Assembly (NCBI GenBank): GCA_948567375.1
Contig: OX419756.1
Location: forward strand, 64,184,333-64,248,332
Origin: Lunularia cruciata
Taxonomy: Eukaryota; Streptophyta; Marchantiopsida; Lunulariales; Lunulariaceae
Direction: 5' to 3'
Length of the DNA: 64,000 bases
Position 1 is the first letter of the stretch. Each line of letters starts with the position of its first letter. The position numbers and the translations under genes were made by a program. Below the pieces are notes generated by a model, which had not been told where the DNA came from, made no database searches, and worked only from the letters and a program-made list of their open reading frames with translations. This document shows positions 1 through 11,223 of the stretch, piece after piece.

Positions 1-274
1 CCTCGGGAGGGAAATCAGAGTGATCCTCGATTGCCATCCGAGTCCAGATACTACCGAACTCCCCAGCTCCTCCTCCTCCTCCTCCTCCTCCTTTGCTGCT
101 ATCATCTCCATTTCCCGCCCCATCTCCTCCTGAGAAGGAATGCGTACTCTGGAACGACTGCGAATGTTCTGCCCTGTAATCTCTCTCCGCGTCCAGCCCA
201 GACCCGGGCGCTACATCCGCTACGGCTGCTGGTGGCGCTGGATTGATCTGATTAGCACTCCTCCATATATTCAT
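1..274 (-). CDS. N-terminal exon of an unrecognised protein, cut by the window edge
   Basis: An open frame of 91 codons starts at the ATG complementary to 272-274 and stays open to base 1, where it leaves the window. The N-terminus reads MNIWRSANQINPAPPAA. Further on there is a run of eight glycines (bases 68-91, GGA repeats), then a more ordered stretch containing GEFGSIWTRMAIEDHSDFPPE. The composition (Ala/Pro/Ser/Gly/Asp-rich, low complexity, GC-rich against AT-rich surroundings) resembles the disordered N-terminus of a plant nuclear or regulatory protein, but no domain is recognisable and I assign no function. No splice donor is seen before the edge. The opposite-strand leucine-run frame at 31-246 is the shadow of the glycine run. 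Confidence 0.6.
   Translation of the reverse strand, partial: MNIWRSANQINPAPPAAVADVAPGSGLDAERDYRAEHSQSFQSTHSFSGGDGAGNGDDSSKGGGGGGGGAGEFGSIWTRMAIEDHSDFPPE
68..91. repeat. TCC/GGA trinucleotide microsatellite (8 units)
   Basis: Eight perfect TCC units on the plus strand. On the minus strand they are GGA codons giving a glycine run in the partial gene at 1-274, so length changes would stay in frame. Confidence 0.9.
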
Positions 275-3183
275 CGTGTCACCTTCACAGCCCGCTTCGT
301 AATTTCATGAGATATTGAAAGGGAAGCCGGCTCATGAACTCGCTACAGCTCGCAGGAAGACGGGGATTTTCTGTGGACACCCAACATTACTTCTACGACA
401 ATCATGAGTCCAGTTCAAACGACAAAGAAAAGCACCCACCACACTTCCTTGCCTCTGCGAAAGTCACTGGAACGGATTGCTGTTCGTTTCTCTACACTCA
501 GTCAGTCAACCGTGGTGGATATTTCTCTCTCCAGGCATTCATTCGCGTATTCATTCTTTCCCTGTTGCCATCGATCTACCTGAATCCCTCTTTCCTTTCC
601 CTCACAGATCCACAGCCCAGGCCTTGCTCTCCGAACTGTAGTAGGTCCTGGAGATGAAGAGAAAGGCTCTCTGTCAGTCGTCTTTCAAAGCTTCGCCAGA
701 AACGGGATTGTTAACCTCCATAGTGCTGAGATCCTTCATGAGGATTCTGGGCATCGCTTAAGACGATTGACAGTGAAGGCAAAACCAATGTACTTCTACG
801 AGCGTTCTAATTGAGGCGAAATTCGCTAGTCTCTTAGTTCCCTGAGAGATATGATTGGGAATAGTCATCAACACAATAAATCGTTCGCCAAATTTTACAA
901 CCTTCAAGAAATTATCTTTCACATTCATTTACTCCACCCGATCAATCAAAATCAAAATATTAAATAGATTAGCAAAACAGATATTAACTTTAGGAGCCGT
1001 CCCCCTCCATCAAACAAGGTTTCATTGTATGAATGAAAATACCCTTAAGTTCCGATTTCAAATTCCTCGTAAATTGTCCGTGAATATAGTAATATACTAT
1101 CTTATCAACAAAACTGCAATTAAACTGGGGCTTTTCTCGTGGGAATAGAAATAGTGAGCTTTGCTACGGGTTTACATATGTTGCAAATATACCGTAATTT
1201 AAACACTTGAATTCGGATAGTGCATGTGGATTTGAACATTATTCCATTCGTCTACGAGAACGTAGAACTAGAACATTAGAACGTAATCAGATCGTATCAT
1301 CCTTCCCTTGGAGTTCTTTATTTTAGCAACGACTGTCCCACTCTTCTGTACGATCAGGATATAGTTGGCGGACGGTCCACAAGTTTTGAAGAAATCTCCA
1401 ATGAAGATACAATTTTACATTGTCGGCGGCAAAACCTATAGACGTTGCTAATCGAAACTACTTGAGCCCAAAAGTTACAGAAATCTTTCAAAATGAACAG
1501 TCTTGTAATTAAATTTAGGAAAACATTTGTAGGCATTTGATTTGATTAAGATTTGTCCTGTGTTGATTGAGGGGAAAACCATTCAACACGGTAGAATGAA
1601 TGGACTCTCGATTTCCCAAGCACTATATTTATTGATCGAATGGTTGATTATCTGATTTGTATACAGGATTAATTGATACACCGAGATAGTTATTCCATTC
1701 ACAGTTAGGTCTAGGGTATTTTGCAATTAATAGTAAGAGTAGAAAAGATTGCATCTAGATGATTCTTTGCACAATGGAAGAACCATCGAAAAAAATTGAA
1801 TGATTTGAGAATTTCAAGCAGTATGAATAGTATCATATATCAGCCATAAGTACAATTTAAGAGCTACACGTTAGCTGTTAAAACTGTGGCCACTATGTTC
1901 CATTCTTAACTGTACTTTGTTCTAAAGTAAATATATCACTTGAAGATGGGACTTGGAAATTTTTTTCTCAAAATGAAGGGAAAAAAAGTCTTATAAGTAT
2001 ATAGGTTACAACTCTTATATCGGTGTATGGAATGTAATATCATTTTTCGTTCTAGCATTTGCGCGCTTGGTTGCAAAACTGTGGGAAATAGTCAAAAACT
2101 AAATAAGATCAGAAAAACTTTGTTGCCCACCATACTTTCCATTATGTACATAATTATAATGTGGAGATTTCTTTATCTCGATGATTGTTAAATCGTTAAG
2201 ATTAACTCCTCATCACCTTTCCTCGATGTGTTTCCTCTCAATTTATATTTATATTTACAAAATTAATTTGGATAGCAACCAATTTAAGACAATTAAAACA
2301 GTAGTTGTTAAAATACACGATGGCAAGTATAGTCTAGGGCTCTTTATAACATCTTTATAGCCTTTCCCTGCATTGATGTAATAAGATTGCTGTAATGTCT
2401 TAGTTTCTTCTTTGTGACATAAACCATGTAACTGCTCCGAACTTTAACATAGGATTTATCATTAGATATTTTTTCTATAATGCATACAAAATATATGTAC
2501 GTATAGAAACTAACTATTAATTAGTTCTCTTTCCCAAGATAATAAAAATGCGAGTTCAGGCAATCGGATGGTTTATTTATTCCTCTATTATTCGTAACAA
2601 TAATGATGTTATTAGAGATGGATTGAAGACGCTGGCCAATAACAGGTTTTAATCCCGAGTGGTTTCTCGTCCCATGTGGATAAAACTATTCTCTTCATTG
2701 TCACTTCTGTCCCAATAGAAAGTGGACTGGCACTCCTTTTAGACACAATAAGTGTAGGACAAGGACACAAAAGTGGGGCCTTGTCCTCAATGGAAAAGGA
2801 AAGATGACTTTTTCTTAACGATTGGAACATTTCTGTTTCAATTAAGACAGCTACCAAATGGGAAATATGAGCAGTAAAAAGTTCGATGGATGAAACGCAT
2901 TTAGCAAGCAACTTAGCTTTTAACTTTTTATTTGGTTTTATTTGGTTGGAGTTATAGAGAGTGATGGATATAGTATTCAAGACGTTTGATTTATTTGTCA
3001 AGGATTGCATGAGAGTTAACTTTATCAAACATCAGGATATTATAATCACTTATCCATTTTGTAACTTATAATCACTTCAAGAGAAGATGAGTTGAGTGGA
3101 CTAAATGTGTATCTTGGTGGTATCTTGGTTGGGCTTGAGCAGAAAAGGACTAGATATAGAGAAATGAGGACAAAAGCGGCTCG
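275..3183. other. AT-rich flank without a supported gene
   Basis: Bases 275 to about 850 lie upstream of the minus-strand gene and probably hold its leader and promoter. Beyond that the DNA is AT-rich, with only short frames of random composition (for example 855-1148 plus and 2612-3028 minus) that match nothing I recognise. No repeat or RNA gene was seen. Confidence 0.5.
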
Positions 3184-3451
3184 TGTTGGTTGGTTTATCC
3201 GTCACGTAATGCCAATGCAAGAGTGTGGCACGGTGAGGGAAGTGATTATACAATCCTTGCACGGTTGAGTATCTGCATGGCATCGGGAGATAATGTAGTC
3301 AATGTTTCTATAGTGAGTCGTAGTTCCAATAAGGGACGGGAATACTCTTTAGACATCTACCATTGAGGATGGTCCGAAGGTCTATCACCCCTACGGACCC
3401 ATCGGACTCCTTGGTATGTCACTTAGAGTTGGTTTATTAATGCATCAAGGG
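3184..3451 (-). repeat. Family C LTR, partial (left end of the outermost element)
   Basis: This stretch aligns along its length with 38783-39045 in the same orientation. Both start with TGT and share blocks such as TGCAAGAGTG and CTTGGTAT.TCACTTAGAG. At 38783 the sequence abuts a primer-site-like motif and a gag on the minus strand, so the repeat is inferred to be an LTR. The copy here would be the 3' LTR of a minus-strand family-C element. It is broken at 3452 by the family-A LTR. Confidence 0.6.
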
Positions 3452-3704
3452 TGTAAAAGACCAAGACCGAGGAGAGAACTAGGAGAATGGAAGATCCCAT
3501 TGGGACACTTGAATGTGGGTAAACTCCGAATGCCTAGCATGATCTTTGGCTCTTGTATTTATAGGGGGCATACAAGGCACTTGAGAAGCTTCTCAAGAAA
3601 CTTCTTTGGCCGCTTTCTTGGAGTGCAAGCCAAGTTAATTGGGAAGCTTCTCAAGGGGCTTCCTTCTTGAAGCCGCCTACTTGGTGTGCAAGTTAAGCTG
3701 GTTG

Positions 3705-3722
3705 GAAACTTCTAGAAGATTC
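3705..3722. promoter_or_regulatory. Four-unit heat-shock element in family A LTR
   Basis: GAAACTTCTAGAAGATTC is four uninterrupted alternating units GAAnnTTCnnGAAnnTTC, the consensus binding site for trimeric heat-shock transcription factors. It lies upstream of the LTR TATA tract in sense orientation. Binding itself is inference. Confidence 0.75.
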
Positions 3723-3786
3723 CTTTTAGAAACTATCTACTTGGGATGCAAGCTAAGGAAAGCTTCCCAAGAAGCTTCCTAGATAC

Positions 3787-3799
3787 TTCTAGAATATTC
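3787..3799. promoter_or_regulatory. Three-unit heat-shock element in family A LTR
   Basis: TTCTAGAATATTC matches TTCnnGAAnnTTC exactly. A further two-unit site (GAAGCTTC, 3771-3778) and a gapped pair (3585-3604) lie in the same LTR. Confidence 0.7.
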
Positions 3800-3884
3800 T
3801 AGGCTAATTTGGTCTATTCACTATTTCGTTAACCTTGACTAAATTTGTCGCTAAACTCCATATTGTTACATATTCCCTTACCGC

Positions 3885-4095
3885 TAGTTGGTGACGTCCT
3901 CATTGCTAGTGAAGCTTCAAACTCCTGGATGGCAATTTGTGCATTCTAGAGCTGAGAAAGAGGTTCCCATGTGGCATCATGATGAGGATAGCACTTCCAA
4001 AGGACCTTGTACTCTGTATGTTGTCGGCGGCCGTGTTGGATGTGGTGATGTGCAAGTATACGATCAACTTTGTACTCTTCATGATCATTGATAGG
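3885..4095 (-). pseudogene. Chromodomain region of A-old
   Basis: The minus-strand reading contains the chromodomain core pattern: an EYKVLWK.YP stretch, then a DATWEP-type motif and an aromatic/acidic tail (QEFEASL). Chromodomains at the integrase C-terminus define chromoviruses and guide integration to marked chromatin. It lies just upstream of the 3' LTR in sense orientation. A stop interrupts the region before the domain. Confidence 0.7.
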
Positions 4096-4439
4096 GACAA
4101 GAGGAGGAGGAGGCTAGAATCAAGAGGAAAAGAAGATGGGTTAGGAACAAAAGGTTTCAACTTGGAAACATGAAAGATAGGATGGCAAATATGGCAAGGG
4201 CAAGGCAAGTCAATAAACAACATGAGAGACAACTTGGGTGACATCAAAGGGTCCTATCCAATTAAGGGCAAGTTTACAAACTTGGTTATCAAATGGGAGA
4301 GGGAGGTTATTGGATGAGAGCATGACCTTATCACCAACTTGAAAATTGAGATCACGACGATGGTGATCCACATATTATTTTTGCCAATTTTGAGCAACAA
4401 GGAGATGAGATTTGGCTTGTTGGAGGAATTTGGAGATTG

Positions 4440-5304
4440 TGGTCAAGAAGGCAGAAGTATGAGGGACATGAGATGGCGGAAGAGCAAGACAGGAATCTGG
4501 AAAAAGTGGATCTTGGCTAAAATTGAGAAAGAAATGAGAGAATTAGGTGCTTGCTTGTTTAGAATTATTGTATGCAAACTTTGCAACTGCAAGACATTCA
4601 TCCCAATTGGTATGGTGAATGTTGACAAAAGCACAAAGCATATTTTCCAAGGTGCAATTTGCATATTCAATTTGTCCATCAGTTTGAGGATGATAGGCCG
4701 TGGACAAAGCAAGCTTAGTGCCAAGTATTTGGAAGAGTGCTTGCCAAAACTTTCCAATGAAGCGAGGATCACGGTCAAAGATGAGTACATGCAACATCTC
4801 ATGATGCTTGAATATATTGTCAAAGTAGATTTGCACCAAGGTTGGAGCATCCACAATATCAACCGTTCGTGCCAAATGGATTTGCTTACTAGGTTTATCC
4901 ACAAATGCCACAATTGCTACATGACCTTACTTTGTCTTGGGCAAGGAGGTGATGAAATCTAAGCTCACATGTTCCCAACAAGTAGATGGAATGGAGAGTG
5001 GTTGAAGGAGTCCACTTGGTTTCTAATTACTAACCTTGTTGCATTGGCAACTCCTACACAATCGGACAAACTCCCAAACATCTCCTGACATGTTGGGCCA
5101 CCACCATTGGCATTAGAGGGTACCCAAGGTCTTGTCCACACCCATGTGACCAACAATTGACAAATCATGGGCTTCTTGAAGGCATACAAGTCGGAGATCA
5201 CCTTTGGTTGGAACATAGATCCGGTCCTCATGGAATAAAAGTCCTTCCTTGAAGGAGAAGGTGTTGTACTCCTTGTCACATGCTATCAGACGACCATGTA
5301 CCAT
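4440..5304 (-). pseudogene. Integrase of A-old, frameshifted
   Basis: The N-terminal part (5304-5113, minus) has the HDLSIVGHMGVDKTLGTL stretch of the HHCC zinc-binding domain. The core (4911-4543) has FDRDPRF around the second catalytic Asp, then STAYHPQTDGQIEYAN, which includes the catalytic Glu region of the DDE triad. The two parts lie in different frames. The enzyme would insert the cDNA into the host chromosome. Not functional here. Confidence 0.85.
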
Positions 5305-5649
5305 TTGGAAGAAAGGATCTTGTTGTATAGCTGATCAAAACTTGTTTTGGACCTTGGAGTCAATTGACACCGTTATAATTGCCATCGTGATAAGAAGAAG
5401 AGACTTCAAATCAGGTCGTTATGATAGAGCATCAAGGATGACATGGAATTGACCTGGTTTGTACTCAAGTTTGATGTAAAACAATTGGAGTTGCTCATCC
5501 AATCAATGATGTTGACTCTTCATGTGTTCCAAGTGTAAGGTCTACAACAATGGTTTGTAATCAATTTGCATGATCACTTGTTTCCCTAAGAGATAATGCC
5601 TCCATACCTTGGTGGCATACACCATTGCAAGTTGTTTCCAATCTCAAGC

Positions 5650-6700
5650 AGAGTAATTTCTTTCAGCTGTATTTAGTCGGCGAGACACAAAGGCAATGGG
5701 ATGTAGTCCATCTGGGAATTCTTATTGCAACACAACTCCAATTGCCAAGTTAGAAGCATCAAAATCAACCACACAAAGTAGCTACGGATCATATCGTTAA
5801 GGATGGGTCTTGAAGACACCATATGTTTCAACTTTTGGAATGCTTCTTCATGCTTGGTGGTCCATTGGAAGCTCAAGTTCTTCCACAAGAGGTCAGTCAA
5901 TGGTGCAACCACATGATTATAATAATGGATGAACCATTGGTAAAATCTGGCTAATCCATTAAATGCCCGTACTTCTATAGCATCCTTTGGAGTAGACCAA
6001 TCAATAATGACCTTGATTTTCTCCTCTTCTATCTTGATCCCTTTTGATGAGATCTTGTGATCCAAGAAGGCGACCTCCTTTTGCCAAAAGGCACACTTTG
6101 ATTTCTTGCAATAAAATTTCCATTGTTGTAGTTGTCTAAGGACTTCTTGCATGTGATTCATGTGTTTTGGCTTTGTCTTGCTATAGATTAAAATATCATC
6201 CAAGAAAAACATCACGTACCGATCCAATAGTCCATCCAACACCCAATGTATCTTTTCCATGAAGACTATTGGAGCATTATTGAGCCCAAAAGGACTCTCT
6301 ACTCAAAATGCCCATACCTTGTGCAAAAGGTAGTCTTTTGCATATCCTCCTTATTAATGGGGATTTGTCAATCGTTGTTGCAAAGATTTAACTTGGAAAA
6401 CTATTGTGCTCCACTCAATTGATCAAGCCATTCATCAATCTAAGGCAAGGAATATGTATTCTTCAATGTTTGCTTATTGAGCCCACGATAATCAATACAA
6501 AAATAAAGTCCTCCATTCTTCTTTGGAATGAATAGTATTGGTGCTTCCCAAGGAGAGATATTATGTGTATGAAGTCCTTCTCCAACAACTTCATAAGTGT
6601 TATTTGCAACTCCTCCAACTCCTTTGGTGAGAGCCGTAGATTGGTCTACTCACTAGAGTACTCCTTAGGAATAACTCAATCTTGAAAGGCATACCACGAT
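5650..6700 (-). pseudogene. Reverse transcriptase/RNase H of A-old, broken
   Basis: The best-preserved frame (6260-5673) has VMFFLDDILIYSKT with the FLDD catalytic motif of Ty3/gypsy reverse transcriptase, followed by the fingers-to-RNase H connection (AFNGLARFYQWFI, then VAPLTDLLWK). Earlier RT motifs occur in other frames up to about 6700, interrupted by stops. The RNase H part is partly lost after about 5680. Confidence 0.85.
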
Positions 6701-6849
6701 CAGAGGGTAATCCCTTTGCCAAATCATCCAAAAACACGTCCACAAACTCCTTAACTATTTAATCAACCATTGCTTGATGAGGCTCTTGGCACTACTCAAA
6801 TTGTCCTTGTGCAATTGGCTTGATCCACGTTGTAAAAATAGACTTATCT

Positions 6850-7022
6850 TCCTCCAAAGTTGGCTCTATGATTATGTCACTAAAAAACTTCCCATCTAAG
6901 GACTCATCTCTCTTCAAAGCTTGCTCATGGCTGCCTTCCAGGCAAACTTCACATCTTGGAACTCATCTCCCTTCAAGGCTTGTTATATAGTTATCTTCTC
7001 AACAAAATTCCCATCTTGGGAT
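6850..7022 (-). repeat. 60-bp tandem repeat coding a 20-residue linker (A-old)
   Basis: Three imperfect units with spacing near 60 bp (one is 59) recur around the ACTCATCTC.CTTCAA block. The same array is at 17641-17815 in A2, so it belongs to the family. It lies between protease and reverse transcriptase and reads as acidic/lysine-rich repeats of the type DES.DGKF..KVA.EQALK. Confidence 0.75.
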
Positions 7023-7347
7023 TGACTATTCTGAGGTGTCTTACTCAAAGGTGCCAGACAACCTAATCCTACCCTAGTGTTGTACTTGAATTTTTTATTG
7101 GGTCCAATCAAATTGAACCTTATGATGTTCAAGCCAAGGTAATCCTAGAATGACATCACAGTGTAGAGGTGCCACTTCAATCAAATTGAACCTTATGATG
7201 TTCAAGCCAAGGTAGTCCTAGAATGACATCATAGTGTAGAGGTGCCACTACAAACCTCATACACTCCAAATACTCCTTCCCCATCTTGAAGGTAACAAGA
7301 TATGAGGTACAAAATGCAGAAACCTTTCTGCCATCCGCCATCATCAA
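7023..7347 (-). pseudogene. Protease, distal part (A-old)
   Basis: The minus-strand frame contains MMADGRKVSAFCT and then DVILGLPWLEHHKVQFD, the terminal ILG.PWL motif of Ty3/gypsy retropepsins. The catalytic Asp portion is absent because A2 inserted upstream at 7348; that portion is at 28890-29055. A 73-bp tandem duplication (7108-7253) adds a further lesion. Confidence 0.8.
7108..7253. repeat. 73-bp tandem duplication in A-old protease
   Basis: The block beginning TCAAATTGAACCTTATGATG occurs at 7108 and again at 7181 with few differences. A2 has only one copy, near 18604, so the duplication is private to A-old. 73 is not a multiple of three, so it shifts the frame. Confidence 0.85.
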
Positions 7348-7756
7348 TGTAAAAGACTGAGCCCCAAGAGAGAAATAGGAGAATAAAAACTCACATTGGG
7401 ACACTTGAATGTGGGAAAACTATGAATGCCTAGCATGAGCTTTGGCTTTGGTATTTATAGGTAGCATACAAGGCCCTTGAAAAGTTTCTTAAGAAGCTTC
7501 CTTGAACCGCTTTCTTAGAGTGCAAGCCAAGTTAACCAAAAAGTTTCTCAAGAAGCTTCCTTCTAGAAGCTACCTACTTGGCATGCAAGCTAAGCTAGTT
7601 GGAAGCTTCTAGAAGCTACCTGCTTGGGGGCAAGTTAAGCTAGTCGAGAAGCTTCCCAAAAGATTCCTAGATGCTTTTAGAATATTTTGGGCTAATTGGC
7701 TTATTCTCTACTTAGTTAACCTTACTAACTATGTAGTTAAACTCTATATTGTTACA
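7348..7756 (-). repeat. Family A 3' LTR of A2 (409 bp)
   Basis: Ends are TGTAAAAG and TTGTTACA. It is homologous to 3452-3870 and to the A2 5' LTR at 29056-29478. The flanking 5 bp atcaa (7343-7347) is the A2 target duplication; its partner is at 29051-29055 in inverted form. A TATA-like tract lies near 7451-7460 with heat-shock units to its right, which is upstream in sense. Confidence 0.9.
7602..7614. promoter_or_regulatory. Three-unit heat-shock element in A2 3' LTR
   Basis: GAAGCTTCTAGAA matches GAAnnTTCnnGAA exactly. Additional units: GAAGCTTC at 7552-7559 with TTCTAGAA at 7561-7568, and GAAGCTTC at 7648-7655. Confidence 0.7.
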
Positions 7757-8556
7757 TATTCTTCCACCGCTAGTTGGTGACATCCTCATCACCATTGAAG
7801 CTTCAAACTCTTGGATGGCCGTCTGTGCATTTTGGAGTGAGAAAAAGGTTCCTATGTGGCATCATGAAGGGGATACCCTTTCCAAAGGACCTTGTATTTT
7901 GTATGTTGTCAGTGTCCTCGTTGAATGTGATGATGTGCAAAGATATGATCAACTTTTTACTCCTCATGATCATTGATAAGGATGGGAGGATGAGGAGCTT
8001 GGACACAAGAGGAAAAGGAAGATGGGTTAGGAACAAAGGGTTTTAACTTGGAAATATGAAAGACAGGGTAGATGCGCATATGACAAGGTAAGGCAAGTCT
8101 ATAAGCAACAAGAGAGATGATTTGGGTGACATCAAATGGTCCTATTCAATTAGGAGCAAGTTTACAAACTTGGGTATCAAGTGGGAGGGGTAGGTTACTA
8201 GAGGATAGCATGACTTTATCACCGACTTCAAAGGTGAGATCACGACAATGTTGGTTCACATATTGTTTTTGATGATTTTGGGCAACAAGGAGGTGAGATT
8301 TGGCTTGTTAGAGAGATTGGGAGATGGTGGTCAAGAAAGTTGAAGTATGAAGGACCTGAGATGGGAGAGGAGCAAGAAGAGAATCTAGAACAAGCGGATC
8401 TTAGCCAAAATTGAGAAAGAAAGGAGAAAATCCGGTGCTTGCATGTTTGGAATTGTTGTAGGCAAATTTTGCAACTACAAGACATTCATCATGATTGATA
8501 TGGTGGACATTGATGAAGGCACACAACATATCTTCCAAGGTATGATTTGCACGTTG
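7757..8556 (-). pseudogene. A2: chromodomain and integrase C-terminal region, broken
   Basis: This stretch is homologous to 3871-4670 of A-old throughout, so it is the same 3' internal part of a minus-strand family-A element. The chromodomain core YKVLWKGYP is readable near 7870-7900. Stops and frameshifts break it. At about 8556 homology to A-old stops inside integrase and resumes at 14764, so the DNA between is an insertion. Confidence 0.8.
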
Positions 8557-9004
8557 TCATAAAAAAGATAGCCCACACGTACTATTGATGTCATTTGGTG
8601 TGAAGGTTTTGTTGTCTTGCATTGCAATGACTTTGGTTTTTTGGTTATTGTGTCTCTAGAATATTCTTCATGCGGTTGTGAAGTCGGAAGTTTTGTTAAT
8701 ATTTCATGAGCCTGGAAGCTTTCAAATGATGCATAAACTAAAGAATATCTATTAGTTTTCATGAGCTTGGGAGTTTTTGGGTGTTACACAAACTCGGGCT
8801 TAAAGTAATGTTACAAGGACTCATGTTTTTTTTTGTTTTAATTGGGGTCTTAGGAGTATTTTTCATTTAGTGGCAGAGCAAAAAGACCTATTATGCTTTC
8901 AAGAGTTCTTGCTAGAGTAGTGATAGAGCATTAGGAGTTTAAAGAGAGAATCTTTGAGAGAGACAAGGAAGGACTTTTTGTTTGCATTGAGGAATGGCCT
9001 GAAC
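8557..9004. other. Left part of an unidentified insertion in A2 integrase
   Basis: This stretch has no counterpart in A-old and lies outside the family-D LTR defined by the solo copies. With 14223-14763 it makes up the non-D part of a roughly 6.2 kb insertion. No coding region, LTR pair or target duplication could be defined. Confidence 0.4.
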
Positions 9005-9694
9005 CGTAACACCCATTTGTGCATGTGTGTAGTATTGTGATATTTAGCTTGGTATTACAAGTACTTGAGAGATATTATTTATATAGAGATAAAGGATAGT
9101 TCTACATTAGTCATGATTAGCTAAAGTTAGTCATAGTTAAGATAGAGGGGACCTTACTTTAGAGGAAGTGGAAAAGATGAGTACCACTATTTTGGATTCT
9201 AGTGTGTTGACTTGGTATTATTCCTAGGTGTTTGGCTTTGAGGAAAGAGTTGAAAACTCTCGGGCCCACAAGCCTTCTTGTTTTGGATTCTTCTATAGTC
9301 CAAGGATAGCCCATGTGAAGGAATCCTTGACTTAATGGTTGGGTCAAGATAAAATCACATGCTAGTGGAATATACCCATGTGAATGGATATTCCTTTCTA
9401 CTTTTTGACTTTACTTGACTTTTAGTCTAGTAACTTGAGTTACTATGGTGATTAGTAACTTTGGTGCGTAACTATTTCAAAGTATATAAACAAAGGGTGA
9501 GGATGTACTCATCATCCTTTCATTTGCAACTATCTTTCTCTCATTGAGTTCTCTAGTGAGCAATGTCTTGAGTATTGGAGTGTTATCCTTGGAGGAGTAT
9601 GATGGAGTTGGGGTTCTTTGCCTTCTTAGTCCATGGTGCGCTACAATAATAGCCCTAAGAGTTTCATCTTGAGTGAGAGATAGGCCGGCTCACA
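9005..9694 (+). repeat. Family D 5' LTR of D1 (about 690 bp)
   Basis: It begins GTAACACCCATTTGTG and ends GGCTCACA. Its reverse complement aligns end to end with the solo LTRs at 15017-15712 and 17816-18505, which fixes both borders to within a base or two. A TATA-like tract (tatataaa) is at 9484-9491. Confidence 0.85.
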
Positions 9695-9698
9695 TTTT

Positions 9699-9716
9699 TG
9701 GTTCCGTTGTCAAGAC
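9699..9716 (+). other. Primer-binding-site-like sequence of D1
   Basis: TGGTTCCGTTGTCAAGAC follows the LTR after a short T run. It resembles a degenerate form of the TGGCGCCGTTGCCGGGGA-type primer site common in plant non-chromovirus gypsy elements. Confidence 0.5.
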
Positions 9717-10590
9717 CTCTCTAGAAGGCAAGATAATGTTCCGCGTTCAATTCTACATTAGGCAAAAGGAGGCTATGAGAGCTCACTTGGAAAGAACATT
9801 AGGAGAGGAGAGGGCTGAACTTAATTTAGAGAACCAAGATCCATTTTTATACCCTTTAATTCATTATGATGTCTTTGAGGTGATTTTGTACATCTTGTAC
9901 ACATGAGGAGAGATTGTGTGAGGTGGATTGTAGATTTGGGGATTAAGGTGATTTTGGGCAAAATCTCAAGTTTAAGATCTGGACTTGAAATTTCTACATA
10001 TGATAGCTTGGGTTGTTCTTCAGTTAGCACACTAGGAATTATTGTGAGCTACTATGCGCATTGGGCTAGAATGTTTGAAAGTTGATAGGGTAAATTGCTC
10101 CCGCAACTACATGCTCTTTGGAAATTTGTACAGAGTCTGCCATTTCTTCAATTTTCAGTGGATTTCTCTGAAAATTTCCAAAAAAATTCAGTAAATTATA
10201 TTCTATTTGTTGACACAAAAATTAGAGAGAGATCATTCTTGCACAAGGAGTTATGAGTTTTTAAAGTGAGGGGGTGGTTTTTAGACCAAATCTGAAATAT
10301 GTGTGCTGAATAGAAAGGTGTCTAGGCCAAATGGCTTGATGAAAAGATCTGAAATTTTGCAGGGAGGAATGCCTTGGAGTTGTAATCAAGTGTCAAAAAT
10401 TTCAGAGGAATGTAACGTACCAATTGAGAGATTTGAGTTAGATTGTGAGGAAGGGTCAATTCTGCAGAGTTGAGATCTCATGCATGAGGAGTTTGAGACC
10501 AACAAAAAGTATGTTTGAGTGTTTAGATTCATCATGGGAACATGGAGGGTCATCAAGAGTAATAAATGAGACTATGCAAGGTTCGCTAAG

Positions 10591-10911
10591 GTGATTGTAG
10601 AGGTTGATTTGAGGAAAAGAGAGTTTATAATAGAATTTGAAAAGAGTGTTGAGAGGATCCAAAAACCTACACCACTTGGAAGAAAGAGTGAGTATAAGTG
10701 CTTTCTATGTGGAAAGAAGAGACATAAGGAAACTTCATATCTATTGACCTTTGAGAGCAAGAGATTGAGGGAAAGGAGAGGCTTACTTGACTTGGGTTTG
10801 CATGTTGGACCTTCTTTGCCAAGATTGGGAGGGAGAAGATCTAAGACCAAGGAGTTGTGTAGGTTTGTGGAGTGGAAGGACTTCCAAAAGGACATGAGTG
10901 TAGTGGAGTAA
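10591..10911 (+). pseudogene. Short frame with a CCHC-like motif ahead of D1 gag
   Basis: A 106-codon frame contains CFLCGKKRHKETSY, which fits the CX2CX4HX4C zinc knuckle except that the last Cys is Tyr. It lies between the D1 LTR and the main gag. It could be the remains of a duplicated or captured nucleocapsid segment. The function is unknown. Confidence 0.35.
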
Positions 10912-11223
10912 AAGCATTTTTAGAGACTTTGGTGAAGGATCTTGGAGAGAGTCTTAGTACAGCTACAAAAATGCTACCACCTTCATCAGCTAGTTCTCAA
11001 GATTAGTGATGGAGATGATCTTTCAACTTATGGATAAACTATCTATGAGAGTTAGATTAATATGCACTCTAGGATTTGATGTTGCTATAGAAATCTTGGA
11101 GCAACCTGAACCTTTTGTGTTTCCTAGAGTGAATTATTCTCAGATGGTGTTAGTCATGTATATACTCTATTAGTTATAGAGTGAGAGAAAAAAAGAGAAA
11201 AGAAAGATAGTGAGTGGTTAAGA

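Larger units (their letters stand above)
3452..3870 (-). repeat. Family A 3' LTR of A-old (419 bp)
   Basis: Ends are TGTAAAAG (left) and ATTGTTACA (right), giving TGTAA/TTACA terminal inverted repeats. It is homologous to 7348-7756 and 29056-29478. In sense (minus) orientation it has a cluster of GAA/TTC heat-shock units (about 3585-3799) upstream of a TATA-like tract (plus strand gtatttatagg near 3556). Confidence 0.9.
3452..7347 (-). mobile_element. A-old: 3' half of a family-A Ty3/gypsy chromovirus
   Basis: Reading leftward on the minus strand, this holds the distal part of protease, a 20-residue repeat linker, reverse transcriptase/RNase H, integrase, chromodomain and 3' LTR. That is the Ty3/gypsy gene order. 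At 7347/7348 it stops inside protease, where the LTR of A2 begins. Its missing 5' part (gag and first part of protease) is at 27941-29055, now in the opposite orientation. The flanking 5 bp 7343-7347 (atcaa) and 29051-29055 (ttgat) are reverse complements, as expected for the A2 target duplication after an inversion. Many stops and frameshifts: a dead copy. Confidence 0.85.

Noticed and set aside
31..246. Plus-strand frame with a leucine run
   Set aside because: It is the antisense of the glycine-coding GGA repeat in the better-supported minus-strand frame.
855..1148. 97-codon plus-strand frame
   Set aside because: Random composition, no motif, AT-rich flank.
2612..3028. 138-codon minus-strand frame
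   Set aside because: AT-rich, no motif, no neighbouring gene parts. Not distinguishable from chance.
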